DNA from: Schistosoma mansoni
Taxonomy: Eukaryota; Platyhelminthes; Trematoda; Strigeidida; Schistosomatidae
Assembly (NCBI RefSeq): GCF_000237925.1
Contig: NC_031502.1
Coordinates: 43,587,975 to 43,651,974, forward strand
Reading direction: 5' to 3'
DNA length: 64,000 nt
The notes beneath the pieces are model-generated. The model searched no databases, was not told the DNA's origin, and saw only the letters and a list, made by a program, of their open reading frames with translations. The position numbers and the translations under genes are program-made. Position 1 is the first letter of the stretch. Each line of letters begins with the position of its first letter. Positions 36,901 through 48,230 of the stretch are shown piece after piece.

Positions 36901-39294
36901 TCTTTTTCGTGACCAAAGTACAGCAGCGTCTCTCCCGAACCTATTATTTTCTGTCCAGTTTGGGTCTAATAGGTTTCGCTTATTTTGAACACCTCCAATT
37001 CGTATCTCCTCCCCAAGTACTTTTTGACAGCGAGCAACTGATGGGAGTGAATTATCTCCAATCTCTGTATGCATAATTATGTACTGTAACTGCGATGTGG
37101 ATATAATTTAAGGATCTTGGTGACATGATTTTTAGGATGATAATTCGGTATTACTACATGGTTTCAAGATTTACCGTCAGAATCTTAATCCACAAATATA
37201 CAAAGTGCAGTGCTGATGCTGCTCAGTAAATGCGTTTTAGGTTTATAAATGATTAACCACCTGGTGTTCAAATCTTAGTCGATATATATATATATATATA
37301 TATCCTTATTGCATTTTATCTACAATAGGCATTTTTACTGACTAGTGCACTGGGTTTGATGCCACTATCCTCACTGATTATCTTAGAATCGTACGTGGTG
37401 ATTTCAATTCATGTTACTGTAACTTTCATACACTACTCAGTCACCAAGATCATTTCAACTCCTTTATTTGTTATGATTCAACTGTGTTTCAAAATAAACC
37501 TTCATGGAATAGCATTTATGACTACATGAGCAATTTTATCAGTAAACGAGGGTTAAAGAAGGTTAAAATACCTATGCTTGTACATAAAACCAGACTTTAA
37601 AAAAGGGTCGTCAGAACTTACCCGTCGAATTCGTTTCAATTCCCGCTTACTGTGGAGAGCAGGTACTGATGTTAAGTAATAAGGGTTCTTTACAGAAAGA
37701 AAAATAGTATTAATTTCATTATTTTGAGGTATTAAGGAACCAACAAAGGCGTCACACAAAATTAGAATGCAATTTTATAAAAACTTAAAATCCAAACAAG
37801 AAAAATATTACTTTTCAAGGAATGTTTTAACTGCTGAACATATAGCTCCTAAGAGAAGAGTAGGTCAAATAGACACACATATAGCCCATTTATCAAGCAC
37901 GTTTAAGTGCTCAACTATGGGCCACAATTTCTAATGAGGGATAGTGACACTACTAGCTACACAGACCGAAGTATTTACGAGGTTTGAACTTGTGACTAAT
38001 TGACTGAAGGTTAAATTCTCTAGCCACCGTTTTGCAACTATTAAATCGCAACCACAATTAGTAAATGTTAGTCTCGAATTCTAACCGGAATACATTAATG
38101 CTAGTAATGTACTGACAAATAAAGCAGAGAACAATTACTGATCCTGTCAGTAATAATGTTAGATCACATGGAAGTAGAGTAAACAGGTTAATCAGATACT
38201 ATACGATGAATGAAGGCACAATCGAATACAGAGGATATCGTCTTACCCATTTTCACCCATAATGATCCATACTAACATAAACAGTATTAACTTCATAAAA
38301 CCAAATGTTTAATCAGCTAACCTCACTCGGCGGCTTTTCACTATCGATCTCACTAGTATTAGTTGTTAATATACCCAATCCTTGCCATAATTTTGCTTCC
38401 TTTTTCGGATCATACACTTCTGGTTTGGAGTTAAAGGGGTTTTCCAGAAGACTGTAGTCAACAGGACAATTTTGGAGGTATTCAGACGAGCAGTCAAACA
38501 GTTTTATTGGGGGCTTCCACCTAAGTTTTTAGAAAAATAATAGATTTAAGACAATACACAAGTGCTTTAGATACAATATTGGAAAGTAGTTGCGAACGCA
38601 AACCATAGGTGTTTATTTCATTTAATAATACGTCAGTTCATACTTCTAAAGTTAATTGATGTGATTAAACTAAAGACTATTCCAGTACAATGTAGCTCAT
38701 ACTACTATTGGACATTAAACGATGGTACTTGTTGAGGACGTTAAATCCCCAGAACTCACTTAGAAAAGTTCATAATTTTGCAATTTTATTCTGAACGTTT
38801 GAATCTGTTTTCGCGCCAGGAAGCGCTTAGTTGACATACAGCTTCCGTTTCCCACTCGGAATTCCTTGGCTGTCATTGGTTGACACATTTTTTTAGTACG
38901 CCATTTTGTGACTCTCCCAAGGGCGTTTCCATCATTGTATAAATAGGCTTGATTTGTGTGCTTGGCGACCTCGTGTTTTCTGTGTGCTTGTAGAATACAT
39001 TTTTCTACACCTTATCAAGACTTCTTGATCTAGTTAGCAGGGCCGAGGACAACGGATTAGAATAGCCTATCGTGTCACTGTGTCATCGACCTTCGTTCCG
39101 TTACCGAGTAAGGTGAATTCGTAATAGCATCGAGCATATCAGTACTGAAGCTGTATTACATGTATACTTATGTATATAACCGCATCGGTTTGAGGTTGTT
39201 ACGAAACTCTACGTTATCAATTTTACATATAACTAACCGAAACATACACGTAAGATTTGCTGTGGGGTATGAAAGAAAGTTCTTCCTCATCCAT
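30794..39294 (-). CDS. FCF2: Fcf2-domain pre-rRNA processing protein (DNTTIP2/TDIF2-like), 238 residues, 6 exons
   Basis: Nucleolar factor of early 18S rRNA maturation in yeast and animals. Minus-strand exons: 39294-39248, 38520-38322, 37687-37622, 34117-33962, 33233-33127, 30935-30794 (717 nt with stop), all with GT-AG introns and matching phases. The Fcf2 domain begins SNWFDLPRPDITEEDRDDLE, continues IRLRRAISSDTHVRRSDGKS, YFQRGVVVDDPGSFYDRLPR, KTLVDELLANAEIMKAQRKR and ends in a basic tail. Residues 1-104 (MDEEELSFIPHSKSYV... to ELKRIRR) were not recognised; they are joined on strand, order and phase, and the total length is near yeast Fcf2 (217). The 3.5-kb third intron contains SR2 copy B; the last intron contains a SINE-like repeat. 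Start at 39294 is the first ATG in frame. Confidence 0.85.
30936..32077 (-). other. Fcf2-like gene intron, no features seen
   Basis: AT-rich part of the last intron; nothing recognised. Confidence 0.5.
32088..32613 (-). mobile_element. Unnamed SINE-like repeat, copy 1
   Basis: A ~525-base repeat, copies also at 39563 and 43533. In the minus direction it starts cccaaatgccctgg, has a GC-rich body (gcgccggacattcgc complement) and ends in an AT-rich tail (tgtttaaataaaataaa). A 10-base direct repeat tggtttgttt lies at 32078-32087 and 32614-32623. Open frames on both strands are conserved with the copy at 43533 but show no motif. Inside the Fcf2-like gene's last intron. Confidence 0.75.
32624..33126 (-). 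other. Fcf2-like gene intron remainder
   Basis: No repeat or coding segment recognised. Confidence 0.5.
33127..33233 (-). CDS. FCF2: Fcf2-like gene, exon 5
   Basis: RGVVVDDPGSFYDRLPRKQR and KTLVDELLANAEIM, phase 2 at its end, donor GTAAGT. Matches the FYxxRLxxKxRxKTxVxELL core of the domain. Confidence 0.93.
33962..34117 (-). CDS. FCF2: Fcf2-like gene, exon 4 (start of Fcf2 domain)
   Basis: 52 codons with WFDLPRPDITEED, the hallmark start of the Fcf2 domain. Acceptor CTTAAG, donor GTAAAT. Confidence 0.92.
34480..37020 (-). mobile_element. SR2-type LINE, copy B, in the Fcf2-like gene's third intron
   Basis: Same orientation as the host gene. It holds the C-terminal part (34480-34626), the RT catalytic region ([20 protein letters not shown], near 34700), RT start [20 protein letters not shown] (up to 35732), and the endonuclease NDMTILMGDLNAEVETDKTR (36554-36766). 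5' truncated at about 37020 and interrupted by stops and an internal deletion after 34626. A 429-N gap (35155-35583) covers what is 223 bases in copies A and C. Confidence 0.85.
34971..37502. repeat. Inverted duplication, left arm
   Basis: Matches 44352-46675 in reverse complement with no indel seen from 35584 to 37502 (coordinate sums constant at 81854) and only isolated base differences (e.g. 37149). It includes about 480 bases of non-SR2 flank (37021-37502), so it is a duplicated segment and not two independent insertions. Confidence 0.9.
37282..37303. repeat. (AT)n microsatellite
   Basis: Alternating AT run, duplicated in the right arm at 44551-44572. Confidence 0.95.
37622..37687 (-). 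CDS. FCF2: Fcf2-like gene, exon 3
   Basis: 22 codons, NPYYLTSVPALHSKRELKRI then RR, between acceptor AAAG and donor GTAAGT, phase 0 at both ends. The next exon continues with AERKSKL. Confidence 0.8.
38322..38520 (-). CDS. FCF2: Fcf2-like gene, exon 2
   Basis: 66 codons after CTTAG: WKPPIKLFDCSSEYLQNCPV, ENPFNSKPEVYDPKKEAKLW, ending KPPSE before GTTAGC. Family not recognised for this part. Confidence 0.8.
38727..39130. mobile_element. Possible solo LTR fossil
   Basis: A stretch of higher G+C in the first intron and 3' of the start exon region, opening tgttgaggac with a TATA-like tgtataaatagg near 38937. No matching copy or duplication was found; offered only as a candidate. Confidence 0.25.
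39248..39294 (-). CDS. FCF2: Fcf2-like gene, first coding exon
   Basis: ATG and 15 codons, MDEEELSFIPHSKSY, plus two bases, then donor GTATGT. A second possible donor (GTTAGT) a few bases on would break the phase with the next exon. Assignment to this gene is inferred from phase. Confidence 0.65.
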
Positions 39295-39562
39295 TGTGCA
39301 GTGTGTAATGAGTGACTGTAAATTGAGGTACCAACCAGTTTGTCAAGAGATGAAATAAATAACCTGAAAATCAAGAATAGAAGTGAACAATAATATCAAA
39401 GAAACTATTATACAGGAAACAGGTGCACACCACCTACAAAACAAAATTTCAGTGAAAGTTAAGGCATTTAAAGCTCATCCTTGATCCAAGACTGCTGACT
39501 AAAATGTAGATCACATAACTCGGACTAGAAGTATCTGATATTTCTAACATATAAGACTTATT

Positions 39563-39790
39563 TTATTTATTTATTTAAACACATAAATATTGTAACAAGG
39601 AAGCACCAGATACATATGCGCCGCACAAATCTCATTTGATTTGTGTGAGGGCTATGATACTGCACAGGCGCCCAAACTGAAACGGGTGGTTTTCTTAGGG
39701 AGACACACTCCGAGCCTTTGACCTAAAGATTTAACTTACAATGCAGTGGAGGTCCACGTTTTTGAAGATTCTTATGGACAGAAACTGGTT
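39563..39790 (-). mobile_element. SINE-like repeat, copy 2, truncated
   Basis: Shares the AT-rich tail end and the gcaccagatacatatgcgcc segment with copies 1 and 3 for about 170 bases, then diverges. Lies upstream of the Fcf2-like gene. Confidence 0.75.
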
Positions 39791-39944
39791 GAAACTGTTA
39801 CACATGCCTCCCGTTGCAACATGTGAAAAAGCAGTTAGGTACGACTCGAACTCGGAATTATTCTCGTTAAATCTCATATTTACCCATTAAGAAGATGTCA
39901 CAAAACACCACCATATGACACCCAAAGTTAGGAGTGACATGAGT

Positions 39945-41630
39945 TCCTAGTCTCTGATTTCCATATCGTTGTCAACAAAGATGTTTCAGCTAAAGTCAAA
40001 GCAGACGTTTGGGAGGCAAATATACGAGAAGTCATACACTCAGCAGCCTCAGTATATTATGCAATAGAACTAGAATCTCACACTGAAGTAGCTCGGGAGG
40101 AATTCGGAAAATGTTACATAAAGGGTAATTTGCCGTATATCCTTTGAATTGTACTAAGGAGTTCGAGAACATCCTCGCCATGATTCAGTAAGGAGATTTG
40201 CACCCTTCTACGTAAGAGGAAAAGAATGTGGGAGAAATTTCGGACACTTGATCATGATGCGATAAGATTTCGATGTTGAGGAACTCGAAATACCTGTGTC
40301 TCGGCCTTCCGCAAGTCTAGAAGATTGTGTGAAGGATAGTTCATACTCGCAGGTAAATCAAATGATTAAGATAAGATGCGGCATCTCAGCATCATAGGGA
40401 GATAATAGTATAGCATCACTAGTGGGGGACGATCATAGCTACGCCCAGGTATTCTCAAATTGCTTTGGAAGTGTATGTGCCGTAGAGATCTACAGTAGAG
40501 ACCATTAAAATAACTGATGTCTTTGGTCTGCTATATAAGCTTGATATAGGTAAATCCATGAGACCAGATGCAATGCATGCTAGGTTATTAGAGAAATCAG
40601 TAAATGTCATCGCCAATCCCTCAAGCATACCTTTTAATCTATCTGTAACCCAGGGCAGAAGAACGCCATATCAAGGGCTGTCTTCAAAACAGGTACGAGA
40701 CAAACCTGAGAATTATCGGATGGCAGGCCTAACCAGGGTGGTTGTTGAAATTTTAGAGGCGAATATGCGAAAGGGATTATTTAATTATCTAAGCGAAACC
40801 CTAACTTTTTCTTGAAAGTAGGATGGATTTAGAATAAGTTGTTCATGTCTCACAAATTTATTAGCAGTTTACGAAATTTGATACGTTCTTAAAGATAAAA
40901 GATCGAAGTAACCTTCATTGACTTCAGTAAGGCTTCTGACAAAGAGGGATAAAATGTGATAGTGATAGTTCAGACCTTTAAACCGACCTAGACCAATTAT
41001 CATAATGGTCTGGAATTCGGCAGTCATCGATAAGTGCTTTCAACTGTATTAAATGCATATTAGTCACTAAGGCACAGATGCACAAACCGTGAATAACATT
41101 GAGCTACCAGTTGTCCAAACACACAGTGACTTAGGAATCATCGTTTGATAACACTTCAAAACTACTCCAAACTGCCGTACGATAACTGCCACGGGTTTCA
41201 GAACCCCGTGGTCAGTACGTAGAATCTCTAGTCATATCAATGCTTAGACCTTCTTGACTTTGTATACGGTGTTCACTAGTCCTAGATTGGAATGCTGCCC
41301 ATAAGCAGCTAGCCCTGTCTGATAAAGCGACAGTGAGCTGTTGAAAAAGGTTCAAAGAACCTCAGCTGAGCTGAACTCCTGTAGTCAAGAGGCTCTGTCC
41401 TTCTCAGAGTGACGAAAAGTGAATGCCGTAGAGGTAATAGATCAGGAAGTGAATTAACCGGACTTACTAGATGGTGCAAGAAACTATTTCCAGAGAACTC
41501 TCTTTTTCCCTGTGATAGTGTTAAGACTGTTTTAAACTACTGCTCTTCGTCATGCTTCTCTAGTTTCTCCTGTCGTGATCATTTAGTGTTCACTCGTTGT
41601 ATATTATTATTTCAGACAATTTGTTAGATT
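39945..41630 (+). mobile_element. CR1-type LINE remnant, plus strand
   Basis: Scattered relics of the family inserted at 13297: ADVWEANIREVIHSAA-like linker near 40000, LLRKRKRMWEKFRTLDHD near 40210, MRPDAMHARLLEKS and NLSVTQGR (40558-40815), and PENYRMAGLTRVVVEILEAN. Many frame breaks and missing parts; an old copy. Confidence 0.65.
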
Positions 41631-43520
41631 AAGTGGACGACACAGCTCATCTTTCGACGGTTCAAGGTCGGATGCCTGGTGTAGTTTAAGAGGTATGTAA
41701 TGCAAAACCCTACTCCATTAGCCTTTCAGGGTGAATGGCGGGAACGTGTAATATATACCCAATTTGTGGTTCGTTTGATGAGACTATAATTTATGGTCAA
41801 TCTTTGAGCAACGCTGAAGTTGCTTTGAGAATATCCACCTACGTACTAGGGCTAAATGAGGGTTTTAGACTTGTGTGAGGAATAAGGTTTATGACTTACG
41901 GTTGCTGGTTCGGGTTAGGAATTAGATTTAGGGTTTTCGATACAAAGTGACTTCATCTAAAATGCCAAAACGCTATTTGGCCAGATGAATGAAGAATCTC
42001 GAGGTGAAATCCAAGATCTATTATCGTAAATCTGATTGGTTAGTTAATAAATTATAGTCTTATCAGTTTTTGTTAATTCTATTTTGAATCTAGAGTATAT
42101 ATTTTCCGCAACAGAATCACGGGTAACTTTTTTATGGGAACTTTTCCTGATCAGGAAACAGCTTTCTCGGTTTTGAAAACTGATGTTATACAGTACTTCT
42201 ACACAACAATTACATAGTCCATTTACATGAAATTCTCAAAAGTCGTATATCTTGCTTTGGAGATTTTCAATCTATTGGTGTGGTTGATGTTTACAAAGAC
42301 ATTGATTGGTTGGTATAAACTAAATCGACTTAGTTTCATTCTTTCTGAAAATGCCGATTAATGATCAACATTATACTAATTAAGAACGAATAGATAGGTC
42401 ATACCATTCATGTGTTAAAAACGCAACATGTTTTGCAATTCTATTAATGTCTTCAACAAATCAATAGAAACTTCATCTAGTTGGGAATAACATGTACAGT
42501 TGTATGACTTATGGTCTGAAGTACTCCTAATTTCCAAAAAGCCGATTCCATTTTACGCTTTCAAAAGTAACTAAAAAACAGTGGTATTATTGTTGTAATG
42601 GTATCAATATTGCAAAGGTGTTGTCGAAATTTATTATGACGTTTATAAATGAGGTATATTAAATGGTGGATTGAGAGAACAGTTGCTCTAAAAAGGAACC
42701 ATAATGAGTAATGTCATACAGATGGTAATCAAATTAGTTACGCCATTTAAGTCCCCTCGATTGCCAATCGAAAAGAAAACTTCAGTTAATCGTCAAAACT
42801 ATGAGTCATGTTCTAACGATTAAAGGCATTTAAATCTTTTTTTTTCATGAGTTTTCCCGGTTATTAACTAATCTTAACTGCCATCTGCTCTCTAAGGTCA
42901 TTTTAAGGGTCTCTTAATTTTTCTCTCGTATTTTAGTTTTGGCCACTAGTCTATTGTTGTTACTAATAATCATGTTCCTACCTTTTTCATAATCCAAAAC
43001 AGTTTAGCAACCAGCTGGTCAATGTTTATATGTAACATCCATGTTAGGTAGTTGTTAACCAATAAGTAGGAGAGATCTGGTTGCTGTTAAGCGTGCGAAC
43101 ATCCTCATTTTTTAAATTCGTTTCTGTATATTACCAACTTATCCGTTCACTAAAGTTACAAGTTTCATCATTTTGGTCTGACATTCTACTTCGTCTCAAA
43201 CCACCACCCATTTTCATGGTTAGCGGTGGTAACTTAGCGTACCAAATGCTTCCCCTACATATATTTTTATACAGTTTGGGATTATTAATGGCTCTCACAC
43301 CAAGAAATTGTAGCCCCAAATTTGATCAATACTATCTATACTTCACAAATGTGAGCGAGGTGACGAACGCCTTCTAATGTACAAGTAATCAACCTGTAGC
43401 ACGATTTATTAGTAACAAATATTAGTTTGGGTAATTAAGATAGCTTTTTACTAAGAATATATACTACGTAACCCATAATGCATTATTTTAGACTTTATTT
43501 CTAGCTTCTTTGTTGTACAG
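41631..43520. other. Intergenic AT-rich stretch
   Basis: No gene recognised. A degenerate telomere-like patch (gggttaggaattagatttag) lies near 41910. The open frame 43081-43377 (98 codons) shows no motif. Confidence 0.4.
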
Positions 43521-43532
43521 TCGCATAACTTT

Positions 43533-44085
43533 TATTTATTATTTTATTTAAACACAAATATTGATACAAGGAAGCACCAGATACATATGCGCCGCACAAA
43601 TCTCATTTGATTTGTGTGAGGGCTATGATACTGCACAGGCGCCCAAACTGAAACAGGTGGTTTTCTTAGGGAGCCACACCTGGAGCCTTTGACATGAAGG
43701 TCTGATCCACAAGGCAGTAGAGCATCGTGAGGAGATGCAGTTCAATAGTAGCCCGTGACCAACGATTGGTTCATACGTCATTTGTTCCCTCAGGATACTG
43801 GAGCCCATGTGCACCATTGGTTTGGAATCAGGACTTTCCAACTCCCCTAGGTGAACTTTCCGTGTCCACCAACCCGGTCAAAGCGCCGGACATTCGCTTT
43901 TCGTCCTCTCAATTTCGTAAACAACACTTTGACCCGCCACTAGAAGGCAGTGAGTAGGACTTCCCTGACAGAGGCTATATACGCGTGGCCATGTGAGAGC
44001 ATTTCGAGAGGGAGAGCGGACTTTCCTCACTCTCGGCCAATCCAGGGCATTTGGGCTCGTCGCCTGATGGATAAGGCATCTGACT
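43533..44085 (-). mobile_element. SINE-like repeat, copy 3, with 12-base target duplication and a tRNA-Arg half at its 5' junction
   Basis: Perfect direct repeat tcgcataacttt at 43521-43532 and 44086-44097 bounds the insert. Body and AT-rich tail match copy 1. At the 5' junction (44053-44086, plus strand) lies a 34-base stretch that matches the 5' half of tRNA-Arg(TCG), including gcctgatggataaggc (D arm, A box) and ctgacttcg (anticodon arm); it is antisense to the repeat. Copies 1 and 2 lack it. Confidence 0.8.
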
Positions 44086-44088
44086 TCG
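44053..44088 (+). pseudogene. tRNA-Arg(TCG) 5' half, pseudo-tRNA
   Basis: About 25 of 27 positions from the D arm to the anticodon loop agree with animal tRNA-Arg(TCG) as I recall it. It stops at the anticodon; there is no variable arm, T arm or acceptor 3' strand, so it is not a working tRNA gene. Confidence 0.7.
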
Positions 44089-44112
44089 CATAACTTTGGT
44101 CTTATATGTGCT

Positions 44113-44151
44113 CCCAAATTCCCTGGTACGGCCGAGAGTGAGGAAAGTCCG
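44113..44151 (+). mobile_element. SINE-like repeat, copy 4, running into the gap
   Basis: Begins cccaaattccctggtacggc and continues gagagtgaggaaagtccg up to the N gap: the 5' end of the same repeat on the opposite strand, head-to-head with copy 3. Together they form an inverted pair around 44060-44112. Confidence 0.75.
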
Positions 44152-44351
44152 NNNNNNNNNNNNNNNNNNNNNNNNNNNNNNNNNNNNNNNNNNNNNNNNN
44201 NNNNNNNNNNNNNNNNNNNNNNNNNNNNNNNNNNNNNNNNNNNNNNNNNNNNNNNNNNNNNNNNNNNNNNNNNNNNNNNNNNNNNNNNNNNNNNNNNNNN
44301 NNNNNNNNNNNNNNNNNNNNNNNNNNNNNNNNNNNNNNNNNNNNNNNNNNN

Positions 44352-46675
44352 AAGGTTTATTTTGAAACACAGTTGAATCATAACAAATAAAGGAGTTGAA
44401 ATGATCTTGGTGACTGAGTAGTGTATGAAAGTTACAGTAACATGAATTGAAATCACCACGTACGATTCTAAGATAATCAGTGAGGATAGTGGCATCAAAC
44501 CCAGTGCACTAGTCAGTAAAAATGCCTATTGTAGATAAAATGCAATAAGGATATATATATATATATATATATCGACTAAGATTTGAACACCAGGTGGTTA
44601 ATCATTTATAAACCTAAAACGCATTTACTGAGCAGCATCAGCACTGCACTTTGTATATTTGTGGATTAAGATTCTGACGGTAAATCTTGAAACCATGTAG
44701 TAATGCCGAATTATCATCCTAAAAATCATGTCACCAAGATCCTTAAATTATATCCACATCGCAGTTACAGTACATAATTATGCATACAGAGATTGGAGAT
44801 AATTCACTCCCATCAGTTGCTCGCTGTCAAAAAGTACTTGGGGAGGAGATACGAATTGGAGGTGTTCAAAATAAGCGAAACCTATTAGACCCAAACTGGA
44901 CAGAAAATAATAGGTTCGGGAGAGACGCTGCTGTACTTTGGTCACGAAAAAGAAAATGCTTCTCACACTCGGGGAGTTGCTTTAATGCTATCCAATGGAG
45001 CACGTAAAGCACTTATAGGATGAGAATCTCGTAGACTCAGGATCGTCGAAGCATATTTTAAAACAAAGTAGGAGGCAATCACAATGAATGTTGTCCAACG
45101 TTATTCACCCACCAATGATAGCAAGGGCAACGATAAAGATCAGTTTTACGAGAGGCTGCAATCTCATAGCGAAGTGCTCAAGAAACGACATGACCATCCT
45201 GATGGGAGACCTAAACGCTGAAGTCGAAACGGACAAGACTAGGTATGAAGATATCATGAGACGACATGGACTGACAAGGAGAAAGGAACGAGAATGGTGA
45301 CAGATTTGCAAATTTATGTTCATTCAACAAAATGGTTGTGAGCGGCACAATGTTCCACCACAAACACATACATAAAGCTACATGGGTCTCACCGGATCAT
45401 ACTACACAGGACGAAGTCGATCATATTTGCATCACTAAAAAATTCAGAAGGATAATGGAAGACGCGAGAATCAGGAGAGGAACTGACATAGCTTCGGATC
45501 ACCACTAGCTGGTGGTTGCCAAGAAGAAGCTGAAGCTAAAGAAGCAGTGAACACTTGGAGAAACAGCATTACGAAGGTTAAATACACCCTTCCTTCGACA
45601 TACTGAGAAACTCGGTGAACTCAATATAGCACTTGGGAACAGGTTCCAAGCCTTACAAGATCTACTCAAAGAAGAAGAAACCACTGTGGAGGACAATTGA
45701 AAAGGGATCAATGGAGCACTGACCCCAACATGCTGGGAGGTTCTGAGCCACAAGAATCATCATAAGGAATGAATCTCCATCGAAGCCCCGGACAGAACTC
45801 AAGAAGGGGAAGAGCAAGAAGACGGCAGTTAACAACGGCCGAACAAGAAAAGCGAAAGTCAAGACACAGGCCAAAAACACAAGCAAACGACCAAGTGAAT
45901 AGGAGTATTAGAGCTGACAATCAGAAATACGTGGAAGAGCTAGCAACGACAGCGGAAAAGCTTCAATAGAAAGAAATATTAAAAAAAAAACTATGTGACA
46001 CGACGAAGAAACTGACAAGGAAATATAGTAAACGAGAGAGACCAGTCAAGGACAGAGAAAAAAGCCAATCACTGAAATTCAAGAACAGAGGAACAGATGG
46101 GTAGAACACTTTGAGGAACTCTTGAATCGGCTTACTCCATGGAATCCACCGGACATCGAAGCAGCACACACAGACTTTCCTATAGGTGTCACTCCACCAA
46201 CGATCGAGGAAATCAGGATAGCCATCAGACAGATGAAGAATGGGAAAGCAACAGGATCTGACAATATACCAGCTGAATCATTAAAGTCAGACATAGAAGC
46301 AACCGCAAGCATGTTTCACGTTCTATTCAGGAAGATTTGGCAGAAAGAACGAGTGCCGACAGACTGGAAAGAAGGATACCTCATCAGGATACCAAAGAAA
46401 GGAGATCTGAGCAAATGTGAGAACCACAGAGGCATCGCAATACTATTGGTATCAGGAAAAGTTTTCAACCGAGTGTTGCTGAACCAGCTGAAAGATTCAG
46501 TGGACACTCAACTTTGAGGTCAACAGACTGGGTTCCTTTGGGATGGGTCGTTTACAGACCAAATCGCGACACTACGTATCATCGTCGAACAATCAGTTGA
46601 GTGGAACTCGTCACTATACATCAACTTCATTGATTATGAGAAGGCGTTTGACAGCGTGGATGAGGGAACATTATA
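44352..46675. repeat. Inverted duplication, right arm
   Basis: Reverse complement of 34971-37502. It begins exactly at the edge of the 200-N gap 44152-44351, so its true outer end is unknown. Confidence 0.9.
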
Positions 46676-47190
46676 GAATCTTCTTTGACCCAGACATCTG
46701 GGCAGAAGCATGGAATACGATGGACGGCTAGAATGCAAGTAGACGATTTGTACTTCTCAGACGACTCAGCCCTTCTATCCCATATATACGAGCAAATGCA
46801 GGTCAAAACAATCAGTGTGGCAGTAAGACCTATTAATCAGTGGGCCTCAATATACACAAGGGATAAAGCAAGATCCTTAAATACATCGCGGAGAACACCG
46901 CCCTAATCACATTTGATGGAGAAATTCTGAAAGAGGTAGAAACTTTTACATATCTGGACAGCATCGTTGATGGACAAGGAGGATCTGATGCAGACGTAAA
47001 ATCAGAAATTGACAAAACAAGGACAGCATTCATACAGTTGAAGAACATGTGTAGCTCAAAACAACTGTCAGCCAACATCAAAATCAGAATCTTCAATACG
47101 AACGTGAAGACGGTTGTACTGTATGGAGCTGAAACTTGGAGACCTATCACCATCATCATCCAGGAATTACATGTATTCATTGACAGTTGT
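44834..47190 (+). mobile_element. SR2-type LINE, copy C
   Basis: Plus-strand order: endonuclease MTILMGDLNAEVETDKTRYE (45088-45300), middle region, [22 protein letters not shown] (46122-46517), [12 protein letters not shown], then a deletion joining to [24 protein letters not shown] and a fragment of the C-terminal region with [20 protein letters not shown]. 3' truncated at about 47190, where a Ty3-like fossil begins. The stretch 46003-47178 is almost identical to copy A (9695-10870), including the deletion. Confidence 0.85.
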
Positions 47191-47194
47191 AGTG

Positions 47195-48230
47195 ATAGTT
47201 GAAGATGAACCGATGTCTGCCACCCACTGTCCGGCGAGGATAGATCAAATTTTCAACAGTATTATAGCTAGTATGTATGCTAGTGATAATTTTGTGGAAC
47301 GGTTTACAAATTCAGAGACCGGAATATACACGTTATTTGAATTAGAGTCATTCGTAATCATGATGAAGATGGTCGAAATGAACTCCACAATTTGAGAAGT
47401 TGCTTAAGGGACATCTACTGTATCCTACCAGCTTAAAATTCCAGCAGCGTAGAAGAGAGCGTGCTCACTACCTTACGCATCTATTATTATGAAGCCATAA
47501 AAATCGTTCTGTTGTGAGTTTGATGGTTACTCGGACAGCACATATTAGGGGTTTACAGTCATTGAGGAAGCGAGTTCTCAGCCTTTCACAGATGGACAAA
47601 CATACCATGCACAAGAATACATAGTCAAGAGTTCTCCGCCGAAAAGCCATATCTCGAACAAATGCCTCGCAACCATCTCGAGAAAAAGATTGTGACATGT
47701 TTACTCATTGTTGTAGACTCCTCCGATTGCTGAATCAAATGCGTTCACAGAGATACTAATGTATACTTTAATGTCGAGATGTCCCAACATTGTTCACTTT
47801 GCAACACCGTCTTTCACCGTGATAAGTGCTTTCTTAGCGCTGTCGTTCAAGTTGATAACTTTTACATCTTCACGAAGTTTGTCTGATAGTGGTCTCACGA
47901 AGGACACAGAGTTCGGTATTGTAAAGTCGAAGAAATGTCACGGAGCGCTAGTCAAACCACATGGAAGTCGATACAGAATGTCAAACACTTCGACGATTCT
48001 CGTATTGATCGAAGACAACAGGTGGGTTAATTACACGCAATGGACTGGCTCATGCTGCAGTGGTCGCACTCTATTTCTTGTACCTATTCATACTAATGTA
48101 TTTCCGTCGTTTGTGTTGCACGATCATCAAAGCAGCATTAGCACCTGGATACGACGGAGGGGTAGTTCATGTCAGGTAACAACTCCGGGACATGACTTCG
48201 ACGTAAATGGGTTGGTCTGACTCGAGTAGG
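47195..48230 (-). mobile_element. Ty3-type LTR element fossil, RT/RNase H part
   Basis: On the minus strand, faint pol similarity: AFDSAIGG (RNase H start), FSRDGCEAFV, CKPLICAV (from DHKPL) and a SQIVEFIST stretch. Heavily decayed with many breaks; no LTRs seen. The 153-codon open frame on the plus strand here is its antisense shadow. Confidence 0.55.

Noticed and set aside
41880-41940. TTAGGG-like patch as an internal telomere repeat
   Set aside because: Only a few imperfect units; no array.
43727-43957. Open frame conserved between SINE-like copies as a possible small protein
   Set aside because: Conservation is explained by recent copies; both strands are open and no start context or motif supports coding.
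44053-44088. Functional tRNA-Arg gene
   Set aside because: Only the 5' half to the anticodon is present; T arm and acceptor 3' strand are missing.
47759-48220. 153-codon open frame on the plus strand
   Set aside because: No motif; the minus strand shows decayed pol similarity, so this is a shadow.
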